This document shows, one piece after another, positions 31,864 to 42,592 of a stretch of DNA of 64,000 bases; the stretch's first letter is position 1; each line of letters opens with the position of its first letter. A program made the translations under genes and the position numbers. This stretch comes from Areca catechu. Taxonomy: Eukaryota; Streptophyta; Magnoliopsida; Arecales; Arecaceae. The stretch spans positions 99,850,877 to 99,914,876 of the forward strand of contig CM038049.1 in assembly GCA_021397845.1 (NCBI GenBank). The letters run 5' to 3'. Below the pieces are notes generated by a model. It ran no database searches. It was not told where the DNA came from and was given only the letters and a program-made list of their open reading frames with translations.

Positions 31864-33414
31864 GTAATGTAAGCTTATGCTAGCAGTTCAAAGCCCTAAA
31901 AGTGAAAACGAGAACAGGACTCCGGGATTAAGAAACCCCGGTAGGACTAGCTCGACTTACAATATCTACTTAGGAGATAAAGAGAAAGGAAACCTCAAAC
32001 TTCTGGAGCGCCCGGTACAGAGATCGCTCAACTTGGTGGATGCGGCCTGGATGCCCGAGCAGTCGAACCCGTGGGAGCACTGGCTTGGGGTCGGGAGGTC
32101 GCGATGGCAAAGCTAACTGTCTCCAACACCCGAGATGCCAGGGAGGACCTGTAGGCAAACAAAAGAAGGGTCAGCGAAAGGTGGAGATGCACGGAAAGGA
32201 ATTGAGATGGAGTTGGGAAGGGGCTTCGAGCCCGGTGTCCGGTTGGATTCCAAAGTCGAAGTTGGAGATAACTTGGGGCCTCGCACCCCGTGATGTCCCG
32301 GAGGATGAAGGAATGTGGCCTCACACCACGCGACGTCCTGGAGGATGAAGGATTCGCGACGCCCTGGGGCGACGGACAGGTGGCCTCACACCACTCGACG
32401 TCCCTGGGGACGAAGGCAATTCCACTCAAACCTAGCCTAAGAGACAATGGTTGGAGGGTGGAAGAAACTCAAACTTTTTCATTAATCACTCAATCATTCA
32501 ATAGTTCTACAAGGGAGGGATTGGGTCCTTTAAATAGGCACCCAAGGCCCATTTGAAATTCAAATTACAACTTTCATGGTGGCACCCAAAATTCTCCATC
32601 AACTCCTCTTTTTGGCTGACCAAATGACTTGGGGTTGGGCTGGCATGTGGGAAGGCTTGGAGAGGGAGATTGGTCTCTTGACTTCCTTCCTTAGCATGCT
32701 TATTTTGGGAAGAAAGAGTGGGGCATGGCTTGCTTGGAGGGATGTGTTCCCTTGGATTCTTCAACGCCATCTCTTGGATTGATTCAAGGCCGACCAAGGG
32801 AGAGCTCCTTGGGCGTTGCATGGTTGAGGGCTTGAAGAGGGGAGTGTGTCCTTTGACCTTCCTTCCTTGCATGAACACTTTGGGAAGAAAGCTTGGAAGG
32901 GGGCTTGCTTTGAGGCTTGGTTTCTTCAAGGATCTTCAACGCCCCTGTTTTGATGGAACAAGGCGTGATGTGGGGGAGGGAAGAGGGGGATGGTGTTTCT
33001 TCCTTCCAATGTCGCCCAAGGCATGTGGAAAGCATGGGGGTGCCACTTTGTTTCCCTCCTTGGATGCCCAAGTGGCAGCTGATGTGGCACCACGTAGGTA
33101 GCTGAGGTGGCACCTGAGTTAGCATTATCCCAAGTGGAAGGGGTGGGTTGGCCCACCAAAACTTGAGTTGGTGAAGAAAACCAGGGTGACTTCAATTGGG
33201 CTTGGGCCCAATCCAAACTCAGACTCGAACAAATACAGGACTCATAACCTAACTTGACCCAAATTGATCAAGGTACAGGACTAAACAAATTTTGACAAGA
33301 AATTATGAAATTATTTTGGCTCAAGGCCATATTACAGGACTCATAGAAGGGGAACCCTAATCTGAGATCCACAGAGGGTTGAGGAGCCTCTGTCAGATCC
33401 AGGTGCCCACACTA
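31864..33414 (-). repeat. Third, 5'-most LTR copy of element E, lacking about 161 bp
   Basis: Homologous to 25587-27141 and ends with the complete GGTGCCCACACTA next to the AGAGG duplication. The 161 bp at the other LTR end are absent at the junction with the preceding copy. The junction carries a GT common to both parents. Confidence 0.88.
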
Positions 33415-33419
33415 AGAGG

Positions 33420-34457
33420 TTGGCAAGCTCCTCAGGGCAGGGTTCATCAGAGAGGCCAGCTACCCCGAGTGGCTATATGGTCATGGTGAAGAAAGCTAGC
33501 AGCAAGTGGAGGATCTGCATCGACTATACAGATCTCAACAAGGCTTGCCCAAAAGATAGCTTCCCTCTCCCAAAGATTGATCAACTGGTCGATGCTACTG
33601 CCGACCACCAGTTGCTGAGCTTTATGGACGCCTTCCTTGGCTACAACCAGATCAGAATGGATCTGCAAGATGAGAAGAAGATGGCATTCATCACTGACAA
33701 AGGTCTCTACTGCTACAAGATGATGCCGTTCGGCCTCAAGAATGCTGGAGCAACATTTCAAAGACTCATCAATAAGATGTTTGAAAAGCAACTAGGAAGA
33801 AATATGGAGGCCTATGTTGATGACATGATCGTCAAGAGTCTCCACCGGAGAGACCACATCCATGACTTGAAGGAGTCATTCAGCACTCTCCGGCGCTACC
33901 AAATGATGTTAAACCCGGCCAAGTGCGCCTTCGGGGTCACGTCGGGTAAATTCCTGGGCTTCCTTGTCACCAAACGAGGGATTGAGGCCAACCCCGAGAA
34001 GATCCAGGACTTGAAGGATATGCGACATCCCTCCTATAAAAAAGAAGTCCAACAGTTAACAGGAAGGATTGCCTCCCTAAGCAGATTTATCTCTCGGTCC
34101 ACCAAGAAATGTCTTCCGTTCTTCAAGGTACTTCGACAATCAAAGGGCTTCAAATGGTCCGAAGACTATCGCGTTGCCTTTGAGAAATTGAAAAAGTATT
34201 TGGAGACCCCACCATTACTCTCCAAGCCAAAAGAAGGCGAGGTCCTCTACCTGTACTTCTCTGCTTCAGACGAAGCAGTGAGCTCGATTCTTGTCCGGAA
34301 GGAGGAAGATGGGTCCCACAAGCCGATCTACTACATCAGCAAGATCCTGCATGATGTAGAAACGCAGTATACAAAGATGCAGAAGCTGATCTACTCTTTA
34401 GTGATTGCGGCAAAGCAACTACGGCATATTTCCAGGCCCACGCTATCGTGGTGCTGA
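33420..34457 (+). pseudogene. pol: Reverse transcriptase (main part) of element B
   Basis: After the E insertion the RT resumes (WRICIDYTDLNKACPKDSFP, LLSFMDAFLGYNQIRMD, MPFGLKNAGATFQRLINKMF). The catalytic YVDD is at residues 132-135 of this frame and is intact. The thumb/connection (KFLGFLVTKRGIEANPEKI, VQQLTGRIASLSRFI) and the beginning of RNase H (VLYLYFSASDEAVSSILVRK) follow. About five bases are lost near 33470 relative to D, so the first twenty residues of this frame are out of register. The frame ends at 34457 by another shift. Confidence 0.92.
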
Positions 34458-35284
34458 CTGATCAACCTCTCAAGGCCGTTCTTCGATCTCCGGACACTTC
34501 TGGAAGGATAGCCAAGTGGACTATGAAGCTAAGCAAATTTGACATTAGCTTCCAGCCTCAAGCGGCTATGAAGGCCCAGGCGCTCTCTGATTTCTTGGTT
34601 GAGTGCACATAGAAGTCTAAAGATGAAGTCTCTTCGAAAGAAGAAAAAGCCCCGAAGGAGACGAAGTCCGTTTGGGTGCTTCATGCGGACGGAGCTTCCA
34701 ATGCTATCGGATGCGGGGCTGGACTCATGTTGGCTGAAATAGATGGCCATATCATAGAGTATGCACTACGTTTCTCCTTCCATGCCTCCAATAATCAGGC
34801 CGATACAAGACCCTACTCGTCGAACTTCGGATCGCCAAAGATCTGGGAGTTCGGCAGCTCCGAGCCTTCTCCGATTCTCAACTGGTTGTGAATCAAGTCA
34901 ATGGAGAATACGCAGCCAAAGATCCAACCATGGTGCAATACCTGGAGAAGGTTCAGGCTTTATCCTTACAACTAGAACATTTTGAAATTATTCATGTTCC
35001 CCCATCAAAGAACTCCTGGGTGGATGCACTGTCTCAACTGGCAACTACAGCACCGGAGTCTCTCGGGCTCATCTTTGTTGAACATCTTGAAACTCCAAGC
35101 ATTGCCAAAAAGGTTGCGAAGGTGCGCCAGATTGATACTGAGCCAAGCTGGATGGATCCTATCATCAGATTCCTGAATGAAGGAAAACTGCCGGAAGATA
35201 AGGCAGAGGCCAAGAAGATCCGCTGGATGGCATATCAATAGTAATCTTAGATGGAACCCTCTATAAGAGATCGTTCTCCCAACC
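34458..35284 (+). pseudogene. pol: RNase H domains and connector of element B
   Basis: Frames at 34676-34891 and 34888-35241 carry a second RNase H-like region with HADGASNAIGCGAGLMLAE and YALRFSFHASNNQA, then VNGEYAAKDPTMVQYLEKV and DALSQLATTAPESLG. Two RNase H-like modules in a row are a feature of Tat-lineage pol. The two frames are separated by a frameshift after NNQA. A stop at 35239-35241 and further damage precede integrase. Confidence 0.85.
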
Positions 35285-36374
35285 ACTGCTAAATGCTTAG
35301 GACCCACCGATGCAGATTATGCTTTGAGAGAGGTCCACGAGGGCATATACGGGGATCACTTGGGAGGCAGATCTCTAGTATACAAGATTATTCGACAAGG
35401 GTATTACTGGCCCTCCATCCAGAAGGATTCAGCTGATTTTATAAGGAAGTGTGACCAATGCCAGAGGTATGCCAATGTGCAGAGACAACCTGCAAGTCAC
35501 CTGACTCAGTTGGCATCCTCATGGCCTTTTGCCCAGTGGGGGATGGACATTCTTGGCCCGTTTCCACTAGCATCAGGACAAAGGAAGTTTCTCCTAGTGG
35601 CCATCGACTATTTCATGAAGTGGGTGGAAGCCGAACCATTGGCCCAGATCATAGAAGGCAAGGTGAAAAATTTTGTGAAAAATTTTATCATCTTCAGGTT
35701 CGGCATCCCACATGTCATCATCACAGACAATGGGAGATAATTTGACAATCCGAAGTTCAAGGACTTCTGTGCTCAGTACCATATCCAGCATCGGCTAACA
35801 TCCGTTACTCATCCACAGTACAACGGAGAAGCCGAAGTCACCAACCAGACCATCCTCCATGGTCTGAAGATAAGGTTGAACGCCGCCAAAGGGATTTGGG
35901 CCGAAGAACTGACCTCCATTCTTTGGGCGACCGAACTACCCCAAGAACGGCCATCGACGAATCTCCGTTCAACCTAGCCTACGGTATCGAAGCATACTAC
36001 CTATCGAAGTCTCCCTACAGTCCCTGAGAATTGACAACTATGAAGAGCCTAAGAATTCTGATCACAGAAGGATTGATCTGGATTTGCTAAGCACCAGGTT
36101 ACAGGCCTAGATAAGAATGGCAGCATACCAGCAAAAGATTATCAAGTACTACAACTCAAGGGTGAAGGAGCAAACTTTCTACACGGGGGACATGGTATTG
36201 CGAAGAGCAGAAGTGTCCAGGCCAACAGAATAGGATAAACTCTCCCCCAACTAGGAAGGCCCATATCAAGTCAAAGATGTCATTCGACCAGGGACATATC
36301 GACTCAAGACCCTGGAGGGGAAGACCCTATCCCGGTCATGGAATGTACAAAACCTTCGCAAATACTATCAATGA
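35285..36374 (+). pseudogene. pol: Integrase of element B
   Basis: The 139-codon frame from 35324 has the zinc-binding part (MREVHEGIYGDHLGGRSLVY ... SADFIRKCDQCQRYANVQ). The first core aspartate is in WGMDILGPFPLASG and the second in IITDNGR, where a TAA replaces the next codon (35738-35740). The glutamate region (YNGEAEVTNQT) follows near 35820, then frameshifts and stops to the end NLRKYYQ at 36374. No chromodomain is present, as expected for Tat. The stretch 36375-36880 holds no recognised gene. Confidence 0.88.
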
Positions 36375-36879
36375 AAAAGTTCCAAAAAATTCTTGTGTAA
36401 AGCTTCTCAACTCTACTCAACTCAGAATGGCTAGTTGCATCGATTGAATGACAACAGCCTGCGCAAAGGAGAGTCTGATCCACTTACCTTATCGGTATGC
36501 TCGACGAGCACAATGGATGGCCTAATCAGGCCACCAAAAAGATCAAAGCGTAGGGATGGTTTTCGTAACCTACCCTACGGTGAATCCGAACATGCGCCGA
36601 GGCGAGCCTGAACAGCCTACCTTAATTACGACAGAAAGAGCACAGGGACGGTGTAAACACCTTACCCTACGGAAAATCCGAACACGTGCCTAAAAGGACT
36701 ACTGTCATCCTTTCTGTCAACAACAGTCGTTCTCAGAATGGTCCAACTGACCCTACTTCTTCTCTACAGACCGCAAGTGGTCTACGGAGTCTACATTACG
36801 GACAAATCATGATGCAACACATCACAGAAAATATGCAGGAAGAGGTAAAAGAAAAGATCTTTCATTTCTTTCAAATTTT

Positions 36880-37010
36880 TACAAAAAAAAAGAAAGAGAG
36901 AAAGAGAAAAGAAAGAAAGAAACTCTCATAAAAAGAGAGCAAGAAAAAAGAAAAGAAACTCTCTTAAAGAGAAATATATATAAAAAAAAAAAAGAGCAGC
37001 AGCAGCGACA
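36880..37010 (+). repeat. GA-rich purine tract downstream of integrase in B
   Basis: About 130 bp of A- and GA-rich sequence with GAAAGAGAGAAAGAGAAAAG-type runs and two ACTCTC interruptions, ending in (AGC)n. The same tract is present in D at 56300-56440, so it belongs to the family. It lies between integrase and the end of antisense gene 2. Confidence 0.75.
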
Positions 37011-37060
37011 GCAAAGTTGGAAAATTTTTAATAACTCCCCGATGGGTTTTTCCTGTACTG

Positions 37061-37540
37061 TCAGGGAGAGACCAGATGGGACGATGAAGGGCCCTCGGGG
37101 TTCCCGTCCGAACTCGAATCCGACCCCTCATTGGAGTCAAAGTCGAATTCATGGCCGGGGAAGGGAACAGAGGGCTTGATGTTATACAGGCCCTTCAAGT
37201 TGTAAAACTTGGAGGCCTTCCTCCGACACTCCCAGAACCCCTGATGGAAGGAGTCCAGGGCCACCGCGATGAGCTCATCCTTGAAGGCGGTCGAGGCTTT
37301 GAAATTTGCAACGGCGTCCGCCGCCTCCTTCCTAGCCTCCTCTGTTGCCGTCATCGCCACCGTGACCTGGGCCCAGGCTTCCCTCAAATGGGCCTCCAAC
37401 TGTCAGACCTTCTTCTCCAGTTGGTCCAAAAGAGGCCCCTCCTCTTTGCCTTCCGGCTCAGGCAGCTTCTAGCTTTGCTTCCTCTTGGGGTCGATGGCCC
37501 TCCTCTTCGCTGCGCGACGAAGCTTGTAAGTGCTGAACCT
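37061..37540 (-). pseudogene. Antisense gene 2 of element B (coiled coil plus C-terminal domain), decayed
   Basis: Homologous to 55777-56289 of element D but in worse condition. The ATG is changed to ATA, and two stops interrupt the N-terminal part. From 37399 a 112-codon frame is open: a helical heptad region (HLREAWAQVTVAMTATEEAR), then FKDELIAVALDSFHQGFWEC and KFYNLKGLYNIKPSVPFP, and an acidic Ser-rich tail ending SSSHLVSP. It is transcribed, if at all, opposite to gag-pol. A TATA box lies upstream at 37605-37612. Function unknown. Confidence 0.75.
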
Positions 37541-37604
37541 TATTGTTAATGGGAGGAAGATACCAATGGAAACGATGGCCTTCGATAGCAGGAGGGCAGG
37601 GTCC

Positions 37605-37612
37605 TATTTATA
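37605..37612 (-). promoter_or_regulatory. TATA box of antisense gene 2 in element B
   Basis: The minus strand reads TTTCTATAAATAGGACCCTG, identical in element D at 55704-55723. It lies about 65 bp upstream of the start codon position. Confidence 0.65.
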
Positions 37613-38277
37613 GAAACCCTGCACCCACGACCGATTGTGGGGAGGCGTGTCCCACGTCCTTCCCAGCCATATGAGAAGGCACCATGTGTCCGGGCGATGC
37701 TTCGAGAACCAGAAAGTCTCTCGAAAGCCATCCCCAGGATAGCAACTGCCATTGCTTCGAATCCGGAGAAATCTGCATCGTGCGACTGCATCATTAATGG
37801 TCTCTTTTTGGGAAAAAGAGGCCTGACGGCTCATAAGGCACAAGAGATTACGACCGTACAAATTTTGACGTGCCACGTGGACAACAATGATCCTAATCCA
37901 ATCTCCCTAATCACTGATTGGCGAGAAGATGACTCCTGTCCGCCCCAACGGACAAGCTCAACATCCGAAGAAAGGCAATGGAGTTTTGGTCCGTTCAAGA
38001 GTTCGTCCTCGCCGATTGAACGGCCTTCGGTCATGACTGTTCAACTAAATAGAAAAGAGAACGGTAGAACCAGTTCTTATCGACTAAATGGTCTCCGGAC
38101 ACGATTATTCGACTAAGTAGAAAAAAGAACAGGAAGATCGATTCAAGCAACACATGACACACAACAACACATGTGCAAAGAAAGGAGAATTCATTCCAAA
38201 ATCTGGAAAAGTTGCAATACAAAGTTCATTGGCAATACAAGTAAGAAAGAAGGAAAATACATTCAAAGTGATCCAGG

Positions 38278-38508
38278 TCACTCAACATCAGCAGGAGAAG
38301 GCTCCACACCATAGGACTGGAGCAACTTGTCAACTTGCTCTGAGAGGATCTCATCAATCTGGGCCGGGATGGGAGAACCTTCAGCCTGGACTCCTCCAGC
38401 CTGAGTCACCTCCTGGGCCAGGATCGGAGCTGGGATCACCTCCGGATCTTCGACTGGGGTAGCAGCCTCCTCCACTGGACATAGCAACTCCTCGACCTTC
38501 CCTACGAC
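38278..38508 (-). pseudogene. Antisense gene 1 of element B, 3' end (separated by element C)
   Basis: This encodes the acidic, Pro/Val-rich end of the protein (EDPEVIPAPILAQEVTQAGG to QSYGVEPSPADVE). It matches the last part of the D gene at 54805-55037. Element C inserted at TTCGG and moved it nearly 9 kb from the rest of exon 3 at 47428. Confidence 0.85.
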
Positions 38509-38513
38509 TTCGG

Positions 38514-40146
38514 TGGTGCGGGCACCAGACTCAGAAGAAGACTTCAGAGCTCCATTTGGATCTCTGATTGACATTGCCCGAGAAATTAGGGTTTGTAATA
38601 AAGGTTGACCTGGTCAACCAGTTTATTTATTTTATTTATTTCTTGAGTCACCATTTAAATTTTGTTGAGTCATGTTGACTCAGTGCAAGTCCCAATGTGG
38701 TTTCAATTTGGTCCAAAATGGTGCCACATTTGTCTTCCAATCAAATCAAGGTTCAAGCAAGTGGAGGCCACACTCCAAGCCACACGCCCAGCCACACTCC
38801 GAGCACATGCCAGAGTCCAGGAGGCGCCACAGAGGCATCCCAGTGTCTTGGTCCCCACATCCAAAGAAGAAAAAATCAAATTGGAGGCTACTTTAAAGGA
38901 GGCGCCCATACCTGCCTATTTTACCTAAGCAAAGAAGGAAGAAGACTTCTCTTGGAGAAGAAATCAAAGAAGGATATCCAACCTACTCCTAATTGAAGTT
39001 CAAATCAAAATCAAAGAGCTTAACTTGGAGTGGAAGAAAAGAAGAAATGCCATAAGAAGAAGAGGACTCCAAATCCAAATCAAACTCCAAAGGAGGTGCC
39101 ATAAAAATTCCAAAAAAATTTCTTTATGGCCGTCCCAATTTTTTTTGAACTCTTGGTCGGCCAAGAGAGAAGATTTTCTACCTAATCTAGGGGTTGGAGG
39201 AGTTTAGTCCCACATGGGAATTTGTACAAGCTTGGAGAAAATTTTAGGTCTATATAATAGACCTCTCTTTGTAACTTTGAAAAATCAATGAAGAAAATTA
39301 TTTTTTTGCTATTCTCTTGTGTTGAGTGACCTAGGTCTCTCTTCTTCCGCACTATTCTAAGTGTTGAGCTCCGTGAGGGGGTAATCCGAGTTCCATTGGA
39401 GCCTTGAGGAGGTGAGAGATCTCCATCTTTATCCAAAACCCTAGGTTAGCCACTTGAAATTCCAAAAACCTAGCCGCCCTTCATTATTTTCAATCCATCA
39501 AACCCTAGATCCATCCATCTCCCACGGCCTCTCTCTCTCTACAAGTCCAGGCCGTCCACCTTCATCCAGATCCAGTCCGGCTACTTCAGATCCAGAGCAA
39601 GTTCCAAGGAAAATCACTTCAACATCCAGGAGAATCCAGTTTTCAGCAATTTCAATCTTCAAGTTCATCAACCTGGTAAATCTTTCCCTTGACTCTCTGA
39701 TTCCATCAATTGTTTTTCTTCTCTTCCAGATCTTGAGTTCAGGAGAAGCCAACCCACCAAAGGACCAGTATTGGAGGATCCATTACGAAGGTATCTGAAT
39801 CCGAGGATCCAACAATCTGCTCGGGAGAGTTCTTCCACCAAAATCTGTGAAGATCATTGTCTGGTTAGACAAACCATCTCTTCTCTTTATTTCTGTTCTG
39901 CTGAAAGTTCGGAGTGAAACCCTAGGTCTGGGAGTTTCTCAACCCCCAGCGATCCGTTGCTTCTGAACTACTCTGATAATTTAGTTTCCTTAAAATTGTG
40001 CTTTCAATTATCATATTAGTATCTTTCAATGTTAGGTTAACTTTTCTTTGATTTGAAGCCAACTTCTACAAACATATAAAAACAACAAAAAAATTAGTTA
40101 ATCTTAATTTACTTCCGCATCGCATCCCTTTATTTGTTCTGCATCA
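38514..40146 (+). repeat. 5' LTR of element C (1633 bp)
   Basis: Runs from TGGTGCGGGCACCAG to GTTCTGCATCA. A TATATAATAG motif at 39252-39261 is a likely TATA box, and the same motif is in the 3' LTR. Frames up to 114 codons in it are duplicated in the other LTR and show no domain. Confidence 0.95.
39252..39261 (+). promoter_or_regulatory. Probable TATA box in 5' LTR of element C
   Basis: TATATAATAG occurs in GGTCTATATAATAGACC, just before a pyrimidine-rich start region. It is repeated in the 3' LTR near 46529. Confidence 0.55.
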
Positions 40147-40150
40147 TTTT

Positions 40151-40162
40151 TGGTATCAGAGC
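40151..40162 (+). other. Primer-binding site of element C (initiator tRNA-Met)
   Basis: TGGTATCAGAGC begins four bases after the LTR end. Confidence 0.94.
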
Positions 40163-41050
40163 CCAGTCTAGGATTTCTGATTTGCTTGCTTGCTTTGATT
40201 GTTCTCTTTTTATTTTGTCTGCTCGAAGTAGACTCCCCAGGACGTCCGGTCCTAGGAACTAAGCGAGGCACAAGCCTCCTCCTCCCATTCCACGGGGTGT
40301 TTCTAGGGCGTGTAGGGGATCCATTGGGTTATAACTTCGTAGCAGGGATTATAAACGGGGAAGACAATCTAGTTGCAGCCCATAATTGCCCTGTTTTCTA
40401 AATTATTTCTCCCTGCATAAAACTCCGAATTGCATGATTTTTGCTTCGTTGAAACCAGTATAATTGAACCTATTTTTCATAAGTTTTCTGTGATTTATTG
40501 GTTTCGGTAAAAATTCTGAGAATTAAAATACAGCAACTCTGTTTTTTGTGTTCTGCAATTCAATTCTTTTTGGAGTGATCATCTCATAATTTACTTAAGG
40601 GCAATTGAGCATTTAAGATAAGGGGAGGAGTTGATTACCTCTCCTTAGCCCAAAACCACCATCCAATCATTCGAACCTAGACCTAATTTAAAATCAGTTA
40701 GACCTAATTTGTCCTAGTGGGCTAGGGACACCAATTGGTCGGGTCTAGGCTAGTGTTGAGTCAGTTTGCCGAGTTATTCTGTGTGTGCTTAGCACTCAGT
40801 GTCTAGAACGGTGGTTTAGGGACTACGTCCCGAAGGGCTTGTGTGCTGGTCCGCCTACCTGGCCAATCACTGATTGGTGTCTAGGATTGGCAATCAAGGA
40901 CCTAACACTCCCCTTACACCTGCCTGGCTGAGTCCTGAGTTACTACAGGCTAGCTTGCCACTCTGATTGGGCATCTAGTTTGGACTCTAGGTCTAGTGAT
41001 CCAGTAGTCAATTTAGTCTAGTCTTATTTTGTGTGCTTGCTTGAATCATC
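40163..41050 (+). other. Untranslated leader of element C
   Basis: About 890 bp between the primer site and the gag ATG at 41051. An 83-codon frame (40150-40401) has no domain. Otherwise nothing is recognised. Confidence 0.65.
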
Positions 41051-42562
41051 ATGTCTACCAGAAACGGAGTGCCATATCAACCTGGTCAAACCCAACCTGA
41101 TTTAGAGGCCATGATCAGAACTCTTACTGAAAGTATGGCTAAAATGAATCAGGATATGACAAACACTGTGGCCCAGTTTAGCGCACAAATTCATGAGGAT
41201 CTTACCCAACTTAGGGACCGAGTCCAAGTACTTGAAGAACCTAGACATCGGAATTGGACTCCTGACCCCGATTTTAATGTGCCTCAACCTCACCCACATC
41301 AGGAGCCTAGAAGGCCTCTATATAGAGATCCTGAACCTAATCATAGGAGGCCTGACCCAGAGCCTGAAGATAGAGATGATAGGTTCATCAGGAACATCAA
41401 ATTAGATGCACCCACTTTTGATGGTAGTCTGAACCCTAAGGTGTATTCTGATTGGGAGGGTGAGATGGACCAATACTTTGAGTGGTATGCTATGTCTGAG
41501 GAGAGGAAATACAAGTTTGCCAAGATGAAATTAGTGCATCAAGCTAGGTTATACTGGGGGAACATTGAGCTAACCACTAGGAGACGGAATGTTGAGCCCA
41601 TAACCACTTGGCAAGGTATGAAAGAAAAACTGAGAGATAAATACCTACCCATTTCATACCAGCAAAACCTGTTAGACCAATGGCAAAACCTGAAACAAGG
41701 AAACCGATCTGTCTCAGACTACATAGCTACTTTTGATGAATACCTAATGAGATGTGATGTGAGTGAAGCCCACGAAGTCACTTTGTCTAGATTTAGGGCT
41801 GGACTGAGGGAAGAAATCAAGAGAGAACTATTTCTGAGAGAGGTTACTGATCTAGACCAAGCCTACCAGATTGCACTGAACACTGAGAAATTTCAGAGAG
41901 GACCTATACCTTCTAGAGTTAGTGCCCCAATCCCAAGGAATGTACCTAGCCAAGTTATCCCTAGTAAACCTTTTCAGGGTACTTCTACCCCTAGACCCAT
42001 GGACAAAGGTAAGGCACCTGACACCCAGAGAACCCCTAGTTCAAATATCACCTGTTTTAAGTATCAGAAACCAGGTCACATTTCCAGTTAGTGTACTGCC
42101 ATAGCCTGTTTCAAGTGTCATAAGGTAGGTCATGTTGCTAGCCAGTGCCCACGGAGATCCCTTTACATAGAAGAGGGAGAGAATGATAATTCCGAGCCCA
42201 GTGAGGAATTTGAAGAAGAAGTTTATGAGGCCGAAATGAATTTGGTTGAGGAGTATGAAGGAGAGGAGGAACCCAATGAATCTGACCAACTAGAAGTTGT
42301 AAGATGCATCCTATCCCAGAATCTAGTTCAAGAGGATTGGCGTAGGACTAACATCCTACAGACTTTTCTTAAATTAGGGGATAAGGTATGTAAGATCATC
42401 ATAGATAGTGGGAGCTGTGTAAATGCCATCTCTACTAGCACTGTCAAGATGTTAGGCTTAATCCCAGTTCCCCATCCCAACCCCTATAAGATTTCTTGGG
42501 TAGATTCTACCTCCATACCCATCCAGTCTAGATGTCAAGTCCAAATCAAAATGCAATCTTAA
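41051..42562 (+). pseudogene. gag-pol: gag and start of protease of element C, two in-frame stops
   Basis: The ATG at 41051 (MSTRNGVPYQPGQTQPDLEA) begins the Gag. An N-terminal heptad helix is followed by the capsid domain at residues about 115-275 (APTFDGSLNPKVYSDWEGEM, ARLYWGNIEL, RSVSDYIATFDEYL). Two zinc knuckles follow: CFKYQKPGHIS, where the TAG at 42089 replaces the expected glutamine, and CFKCHKVGHVASQC. In the same frame the protease begins with IIIDSGSCVNAISTSTVKML (D-S-G intact). A second stop, TAA at 42560-42562, follows. Everything stays in one frame with the pol part at 42593, so two point mutations are the only breaks I see. Confidence 0.93.
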
Positions 42563-42592
42563 CACGAAAAGATTTGGTGCGATGTTTTACCC

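Larger units (their letters stand above)
25426..33414 (-). mobile_element. Element E: internally deleted chromovirus derivative with three LTR copies
   Basis: The insertion is bounded by a perfect AGAGG duplication (25421-25425 and 33415-33419) within the RT gene of B. In minus polarity it holds a truncated LTR pair (33414-31864, 31863-30161), a tRNA-Met primer site, a leader, a fused gag/protease frame, a chromodomain remnant and a 3' LTR (27141-25426). RT, RNase H, the integrase core, most of the capsid and the zinc knuckle are absent. The remaining protein parts match element C, so it is a deletion derivative of a related chromodomain Ty3/gypsy family. The LTR ends are TA...CA in element polarity. 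Confidence 0.88.

Noticed and set aside
39454..39798. 114-codon frame repeated at 46730-47074
   Set aside because: It sits in the two LTRs of element C and is duplicated only by virtue of that. No recognisable domain.
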